Source: Prescottella defluvii
GTDB lineage: Bacteria; Actinomycetota; Actinomycetes; Mycobacteriales; Mycobacteriaceae
NCBI GenBank assembly: GCA_029690005.1
Contig: CP121458.1
Coordinates: 2,852,001-2,916,000 of the forward strand
Direction of reading: 5' to 3'
DNA length: 64,000 nucleotides
In this document: positions 59,398 through 64,000 of the stretch, one piece after another
Position numbering within the stretch: the first letter of the stretch is position 1
How the letters are laid out: each line of letters opens with the position of its first letter
Notes under the pieces: model-generated
Databases searched by the model: none
The model's input: only the letters and a program-made list of their open reading frames with translations
Told to the model about the DNA's origin: nothing
Position numbers and translations under genes: made by a program

Positions 59398-60411
59398 TCA
59401 GGCGCGGGCGAGACGTTCGAGGACCGAGCTGGCCTCCTGCGAGGCGGTGCCCCCCTCGGCGAGGTGGGCCTGGCCCTCGGGAAGCGCGCGACCGTGGTGC
59501 GCCATCGCCTGCGCGTAGAGGCGGCCGGCGCGGTAGGACGAGCGAACCAGTGGCCCGGCCATGACTCCCGCGAAGCCGATCTCCTCGGCGGCCTTGGAGT
59601 GCTCGACGAACTCCTCCGGCTTGACCCATCGCTCGACAGGATGGTGCCGCGGCGACGGGCGCAGGTACTGGGTGATCGTAATGATGTCGCAGCCGGCCTC
59701 GTGGAGGTCCACCATCGCCTGGTGCACTTCCTCCGGCGTCTCGCCCATGCCGAGGATGAGGTTCGACTTGGTGACCAGACCGAAGTCGCGGGCCGCGGTG
59801 ATGACGCCGAGCGACCGCTCGTAGCGGAACGCGGGACGGATCCGCTTGAAGATGCGGGGCACCGTCTCGAGGTTGTGGGCCAGCACCTCGGGGCGCGACT
59901 CGAACACCTCGGCCAGCAGGTCCGGCTTGCCGTTGAAGTCGGGGACCAGGTTCTCGACGCCCGTGCCGGGGTTCATCGCGTGAATCTGCCTGACGGTCTC
60001 CGCGTACAGCCACGCGCCGCCGTCGGGCAGGTCGTCGCGGGCGACACCGGTGATCGTCGAGTAGCGAAGCCCCATCGCCTGGACGCTCTCGGCGACGCGG
60101 CGCGGCTCGTCACGGTCGAGCGCGGCCGGCTTGCCGGTGTCGATCTGGCAGAAGTCGCAACGGCGGGTGCACTGTTCGCCACCGATGAGGAACGTGGCCT
60201 CGCGGTCCTCCCAGCACTCGTAGATGTTGGGGCAGCCGGCTTCCTCGCAGACCGTGTGCAGGCCTTCGTTCTTCACCAGGCCCTTGAGCTCGGTGTACTC
60301 GGGACCCATCTTCGCGCGGGTCCGGATCCAATTGGGCTTGCGTTCGATCGGAGTTTCCGCGTTTCGGATCTCGATGCGGAGCAGCTTCCGTCCTTCTGGG
60401 GCGACAGTCAC
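59398..60411 (-). CDS. lipA: Lipoyl synthase (LipA)
   Basis: Radical-SAM enzyme inserting two sulfurs into octanoyl-E2 domains. It has 337 residues. The auxiliary cluster cysteines are 55, 60 and 66 ([12 protein letters not shown]); the radical-SAM cysteines are 81, 85 and 88 (CTRRCDFC); the C-terminal RSSYRAG supplies the serine ligand of the auxiliary cluster. GTG start at 60411. Follows lipB by 52 bp and serves SucB/DlaT encoded upstream. The frame is intact. Confidence 0.96.
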   Translation of the reverse strand: MTVAPEGRKLLRIEIRNAETPIERKPNWIRTRAKMGPEYTELKGLVKNEGLHTVCEEAGCPNIYECWEDREATFLIGGEQCTRRCDFCQIDTGKPAALDRDEPRRVAESVQAMGLRYSTITGVARDDLPDGGAWLYAETVRQIHAMNPGTGVENLVPDFNGKPDLLAEVFESRPEVLAHNLETVPRIFKRIRPAFRYERSLGVITAARDFGLVTKSNLILGMGETPEEVHQAMVDLHEAGCDIITITQYLRPSPRHHPVERWVKPEEFVEHSKAAEEIGFAGVMAGPLVRSSYRAGRLYAQAMAHHGRALPEGQAHLAEGGTASQEASSVLERLARA

Positions 60412-60463
60412 GGCCTTGATCGTACGCCTGACCGATCTTCCGCTCCGGGCTGGGCGGAGCGCC

Positions 60464-61249
60464 TCAACCGAACCGGACAGTGGTGAACTCGGGCGTCCGA
60501 ATCGCGGAATCGAGGCGCGGCACCGCCGCGGTGTCGAACGTCACCCGCTCGATGTCGTGCACCGTCACCGGCAGTGTCCCGTCGAGGGCCGCCCGGACGG
60601 CCTCGGTGACCGCGGGAGTGACGTCGTCGATCGTGACGTCACGGCCGAGTTCGCGCGACAGCGTCGTCACACCGGCGTCCCGGATGCCGCACGGGACGAT
60701 GTTGTCGAAGCCGTCGAGTTCGGCGTTGCAGTTCAGCGCGAAGCCGTGCATCGTGACCCCACGCTGCACCCGCACGCCGATCGCGGCGACCTTACGCTCG
60801 GGCAGCCACTGACCGTCGATCATCGCGGCCGGCAGCCACACGCCCGACCGGCCCTCGACGCGTCCGCACGTGACGCCGAGGTCGGTGCACACGGCGATGA
60901 GTGCCTGCTCGATCCGGCGGACGTAGCTGACCACGTCGACGGGTTCGGCGAGCTTGACGATGGGGTAGCCGACTAACTGACCGGGGCCGTGCCACGTGAT
61001 CTTGCCGCCGCGGTCGACATCGATGACCGGAGTGCCGTCCATCGGGCGGTCCTCCGGCGCGGTCCGGCGGCCGGCGGTGTAGACGGCGGGATGCTCGAGG
61101 AGGAGCAGGGTGTCGGCTCCCTCGTCGTCGGCACGGGATCCGGCGAGGACGCGCTGCTGCTCCCACGCCTCCATGTAGTCGATACGTCCGAGGTTCTCGA
61201 CGGCCATCGGCTGGGAACTCATTCGGGCCGATGCGGTGGCACTGCTCAT
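60464..61249 (-). CDS. lipB: Octanoyl-(acyl carrier protein):protein octanoyltransferase (LipB)
   Basis: Transfers octanoate from ACP to lipoyl domains. About 261 residues. Motifs: [33 protein letters not shown], catalytic Lys in [20 protein letters not shown] and catalytic Cys in [15 protein letters not shown]. The start is uncertain: ATG 61249 or the internal ATG 61222 ([20 protein letters not shown]), neither with a strong ribosome-binding site. Follows the SDR gene by about 57 bp, same direction. The frame is intact. Confidence 0.94.
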   Translation of the reverse strand: MSSATASARMSSQPMAVENLGRIDYMEAWEQQRVLAGSRADDEGADTLLLLEHPAVYTAGRRTAPEDRPMDGTPVIDVDRGGKITWHGPGQLVGYPIVKLAEPVDVVSYVRRIEQALIAVCTDLGVTCGRVEGRSGVWLPAAMIDGQWLPERKVAAIGVRVQRGVTMHGFALNCNAELDGFDNIVPCGIRDAGVTTLSRELGRDVTIDDVTPAVTEAVRAALDGTLPVTVHDIERVTFDTAAVPRLDSAIRTPEFTTVRFG

Positions 61250-61306
61250 GGCTGAAGACGTTACGCCTGACGGCACCCGCGCCGGCGTGGTGGGCGGGAG
61301 GGACGT

Positions 61307-62197
61307 TCACCGTCCGAGGGCGTACCCGAGAGCGGCGTCGATGGTTGCATGCCGGAACGAGAATCCGGCGCGTTCGAGGGCGGTAGGGATGGCGCGCTGT
61401 CCGATCAGCACCGCCTCCCGGGCGAACTCACCGACCAGAGCCGACACGGCGAAACCTGGCACCATCCACGGGGCCGGGCGGTGGACCGCCCGGCTCATCG
61501 CACTGTTGAACCCCGCATTGGTGACGGGTTCGGGCGCCGCCAGATTCACCGGGCCGTGCAGCTCGCCGTGCGTCAGCACGAACTCGATGGCCGCGACCTC
61601 GTCGGCCAGGGAGATCCACGACATGTACTGCCGGCCGCCGCCGAGGCGGCCGCCCAGCCCGACCGAGTACAGCGGGCGCAGCCGACCGAGCATCCCGCCC
61701 TTCGGGGACAGCACGGTCGCGGTGCGCAGCGACACGACGCGGACGCCGCCGTCACGCGCGGGGGCGGTCGCCGCCTCCCAGTCACGACACAACTGCGCCA
61801 GGAACCCGCCACCCGACGGGGAGCGCTCGTCGACGATCCGGTCCCCGGTGTCGCCGTAGTAGCCGACGGCACTGCCGTTGACGAGAACCGGAACGCCGGC
61901 GTCCGCGACGGCGTGGGCCAGCACGTCGGTGGCCGTGAGGCGGCTGTCGCGCAGGGCCTGCTTGTACGCACCCGACCAGCGCCGGTCGCCGATGCCCGCG
62001 CCGCACAGGTTGACGACGGCGTCGACGCCGCGGAGAGCGGCGGGATCGACGCCACCGGCCTGCGGATTCCACTCGAATTCGTCGGTGCTCGTCGGATGTC
62101 GCCGGACCAGGCGAGCGACGTCGTGGCCGTCGCTGCGCAGAGCCTCGACGAGTGCGCTACCGATCAGCCCGGACGATCCGGCGACGACCACGCGCAT
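61307..62197 (-). CDS. TIGR01777-family NAD(P)-binding epimerase-like protein
   Basis: 296-residue extended short-chain dehydrogenase (SulA/YfcH type). N-terminal [18 protein letters not shown] carries GxxGxx[14 protein letters not shown] has the catalytic-type YYG segment, and [13 protein letters not shown] and [10 protein letters not shown] are family markers. Reaction unknown; E. coli YfcH-like proteins have been linked to division or sugar metabolism. Lies between sucB and lipB as Rv2216 does. ATG 62197, intact. Confidence 0.9.
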   Translation of the reverse strand: MRVVVAGSSGLIGSALVEALRSDGHDVARLVRRHPTSTDEFEWNPQAGGVDPAALRGVDAVVNLCGAGIGDRRWSGAYKQALRDSRLTATDVLAHAVADAGVPVLVNGSAVGYYGDTGDRIVDERSPSGGGFLAQLCRDWEAATAPARDGGVRVVSLRTATVLSPKGGMLGRLRPLYSVGLGGRLGGGRQYMSWISLADEVAAIEFVLTHGELHGPVNLAAPEPVTNAGFNSAMSRAVHRPAPWMVPGFAVSALVGEFAREAVLIGQRAIPTALERAGFSFRHATIDAALGYALGR

Positions 62198-62238
62198 GGG
62201 AGTCCTCCTCGATCTTGGAAACGACGCCGGCGGAAACG

Positions 62239-62277
62239 CCGAGGGGCACCATCCCCAGTGGAGATGGTGCCCCTCGG
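62239..62277 (-). terminator. Hairpin downstream of sucB
   Basis: Perfect 15-bp arms CCGAGGGGCACCATC and GATGGTGCCCCTCGG with a 9-base loop begin 37 bp after the sucB stop. Partial termination would let the SDR-lipB-lipA genes be transcribed separately. Confidence 0.8.
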
Positions 62278-62313
62278 TTCCGACTCACGTCGAGTTCGTG
62301 AGGTCGTGGACCC

Positions 62314-64000
62314 TTACAGGCCCAGGTCGGCCTCGAACGACGCCTCCTCGAGGCGCTGCTTGATGGTCGTCAGGAAGCGACCCGCGTCCGCGCCGTCGAC
62401 CAGGCGGTGGTCGTAGGTGAGCGGCAGGTAGCACATCGAGCGGACGCCGATGGACTCGTTGCCGTTCTCGTCCTGGACCACGACCGGGCGCTTGACGATC
62501 GCGCCGGTGCCCAGCATCGCGGCCTGCGGCGGAACCAGGATCGGGGTGTCGAACAGTGCACCCTGGCTGCCGATGTTGGTGATGGTGAAGGTGCCACCGG
62601 ACAGCTCGTCCGGCTTGAGGCCACCGGTGCGCGCGCGCTTGGCGATGTCGGCGATCGCGCGGGCCAGACCGGCCAGCGACAGGTCGCCGGCGTTGTGGAT
62701 CACCGGGGAGAGCAGGCCCTGCTCGGTGTCGACCGCGATGCCCAGGTGCTCGGCAGCGTGGTAGGTGATCTCCTTGGCGTCCTCGTTGTAGCTCGCGTTC
62801 ACGTTCGGGTGAACCTTGAGCGCCTCGACGACAGCCTTCGCGAAGAACGGCAGGAACGTGAGGTTCACGCCCTCGCGCTCGGCGAAGTCGGCCTTGGCCT
62901 GCGCCCGCAGCGCCGCGATCTTGGTGACGTCGACCTCGAAGGTCTGGGTCAGCTGCGCGGTGCTCTGCAGCGACTCGCGGGTCTTGACGGCCGTGATCTG
63001 GCGGATCCGGTTGACCTTCTGCGTGGTGCCGCGCAGGTGGGCCAACTCGGGCCGGACGCCGGCGGTCGCGGCCGGAGCCGGAGCGGCTGCCGCGGGAGCA
63101 GCGGCAGCGGCCGGTGCGGCGGGAGCCTTCGCGGCGTCGGCGGCGGCGAGGACGTCCTGCTTGCGGATGCGGCCACCGACGCCGGTGCCAGCCACCTTGG
63201 ACAGGTCGACGTTGTTGTCCGCGGCGAGCTTGCGGACCAGCGGCGTGACGTACGGGGCGCCGTCGGTCGACGGTGCGGGAGCGGCCGGTGCAGCCGGGGC
63301 CGGAGCGGGTGCGGCAGCGGCGGGAGCCGGGGCAGGCGCCGGAGCTGCCGGGGCGGAGCCGGAGCCGGGGTGGGCTCGGGAGCGGGCGCCGGCGCGGGAG
63401 CGGCCGGAGCGGCAGCGGCGGGTGCGCCGGAGCCGATGACGGCGAGCTGGCCGCCGACGTCGATGGTGTCGTCCTCCTGCGCGTTGATCTCGAGCAGGAC
63501 ACCGGCGACGGGAGACGGGATCTCGGTGTCGACCTTGTCGGTGGAGACCTCGAGGAGCGGCTCGTCGACGGCGACCTCGTCGCCGATGGCCTTGAGCCAG
63601 CGGGTGACGGTGCCCTCGGTGACGGACTCGCCGAGCTCCGGCATGGTGACCGGGGTGCCGGTCGCGGAGCCGGCCGGTGCGGCGGCGGGTGCGGGAGCCG
63701 CGGCCGGAGCCGGGGCGGCCTCGGCGACCGGGGCGGGCGCGGGAGCAGCGGGCGCAGCCGCCGGAGCGGGAGCAGCAGCGGGCGCGGGAGTCTCTCCGGC
63801 CTCACCGATGACGGCCAGCTCGCCACCGATCTCGACGGTGTCGTCCTCCTGCGCGACGATCTTCGTCAGAACGCCGGCAGCGGGGACGGATCTCGGTGTC
63901 GACCTTGTCGGTGGAGACCTCGAGCAGCGGCTCGTCTACGGCGACCGTGTCCCCTTCCTGCTTGAGCCACCGCGTGACAGTTCCCTCGGTGACCGATTCA
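62314..64000 (-). CDS. sucB: 2-oxoacid dehydrogenase E2 (SucB/DlaT), 5' end outside window, three frameshifts
   Basis: Dihydrolipoamide acyltransferase. From the right edge: lipoyl domain 1 ([20 protein letters not shown], lipoylated Lys in [11 protein letters not shown]), an Ala/Pro linker, lipoyl domain 2 ([19 protein letters not shown]), a long Ala/Pro linker, the E1/E3-binding domain ([20 protein letters not shown]), a linker, and the catalytic domain ending [20 protein letters not shown] with the His/Asp pair in DHRLVDG. Two losses near 63880-63895 lie within lipoyl domain 1 and one near 63357 in the linker. M. tuberculosis DlaT serves as E2 of pyruvate dehydrogenase; here it could serve AceE, 2-oxoglutarate dehydrogenase or both. 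Neighbouring lipA/lipB provide its cofactor. Confidence 0.93.

Overview
The window is high-GC actinobacterial DNA, most likely from Rhodococcus or a close Nocardiaceae relative. Evidence for this is the mycolic-acid FAS-II block (mabR-fabD-acpM-kasA-accD6), an NDMA-dependent alcohol dehydrogenase, frequent GTG/TTG starts, GTGA/ATGA gene overlaps and U-tract-less hairpin terminators. From about 7.2 to 64 kb the gene order follows, in inverted orientation, the Mycobacterium tuberculosis Rv2215-Rv2247 neighbourhood as I remember it: accD6, kasA, acpM, fabD, mabR, aceE, DUF3052, ahpE, cobD, SURF1, ptpA, ptkA, cobC, NIF3, zinc-ribbon protein, RNase H/phosphatase, panB, tripeptidyl-peptidase-like lipoprotein, glnA2, glnE, glnA, RDD, DUF4191, lipA, lipB, SDR, sucB/dlaT. 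Non-syntenic genes are inserted between these blocks.

Layout. 0-7 kb: a small membrane protein, guaB, a flavin monooxygenase, a secreted ParB/Srx-like protein, an NDMA-dependent alcohol dehydrogenase and a beta-lactamase-fold hydrolase. 7-18 kb: DUF3145, the FAS-II operon, its regulator MabR and pyruvate dehydrogenase E1 (aceE), then DUF3052, peroxiredoxin and tRNA-Val. 18-25 kb: accessory genes (an unknown protein coupled to a tyrosine phosphatase, a VIT-type transporter, an ArsR-MFS pair with a duplicated operator, and a response regulator-kinase-DUF2231 operon). 25-33 kb: cobalamin genes cobD and cobC, SURF1, the PtpA/PtkA signalling pair, NIF3, zinc-ribbon protein and RNase H-phosphatase. 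33-41 kb: a dicarboxylate symporter, rnpB, an RNB ribonuclease, a HEAT-repeat protein, a hexamer repeat and a CHAD protein. 41-50 kb: proline iminopeptidase, panB, peptidase, glnA2 and glnE. 49-56 kb: an accessory island between glnE and glnA, holding a GntR regulator, a rhodanese, a ThiM-like kinase, an SsuD-like monooxygenase, an ABM protein, an NlpC/P60 hydrolase, an NmrA-like protein and a low-GC orphan gene. 56-64 kb: glnA with a GlnR-type box, then RDD, DUF4191 and the lipoylation set lipA-lipB-SDR-sucB.

Working together: fabD/acpM/kasA/accD6 elongate meromycolate chains under MabR. LipB and LipA make the lipoyl cofactor carried by the E2 protein SucB/DlaT, which serves the same 2-oxoacid dehydrogenase machinery as AceE. 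GlnE adenylylates the glutamine synthetase GlnA, whose promoter carries a GlnR-like site.

The most important caution is sequence quality. About fifty single-base frame breaks lie in about thirty genes, including essential ones (guaB, aceE, glnA, panB, sucB). Most are one-base losses in G or C runs. Four are one-base gains at CTCGAG sites. The tRNA and one terminator stem also look one base short. I therefore annotate these genes as full-length coding regions with apparent sequencing frameshifts rather than as pseudogenes. The most interesting biology is the GntR-rhodanese-ThiM-monooxygenase cluster with its perfect 18-bp palindromic operator, and a possible 35-residue protein beside rnpB.
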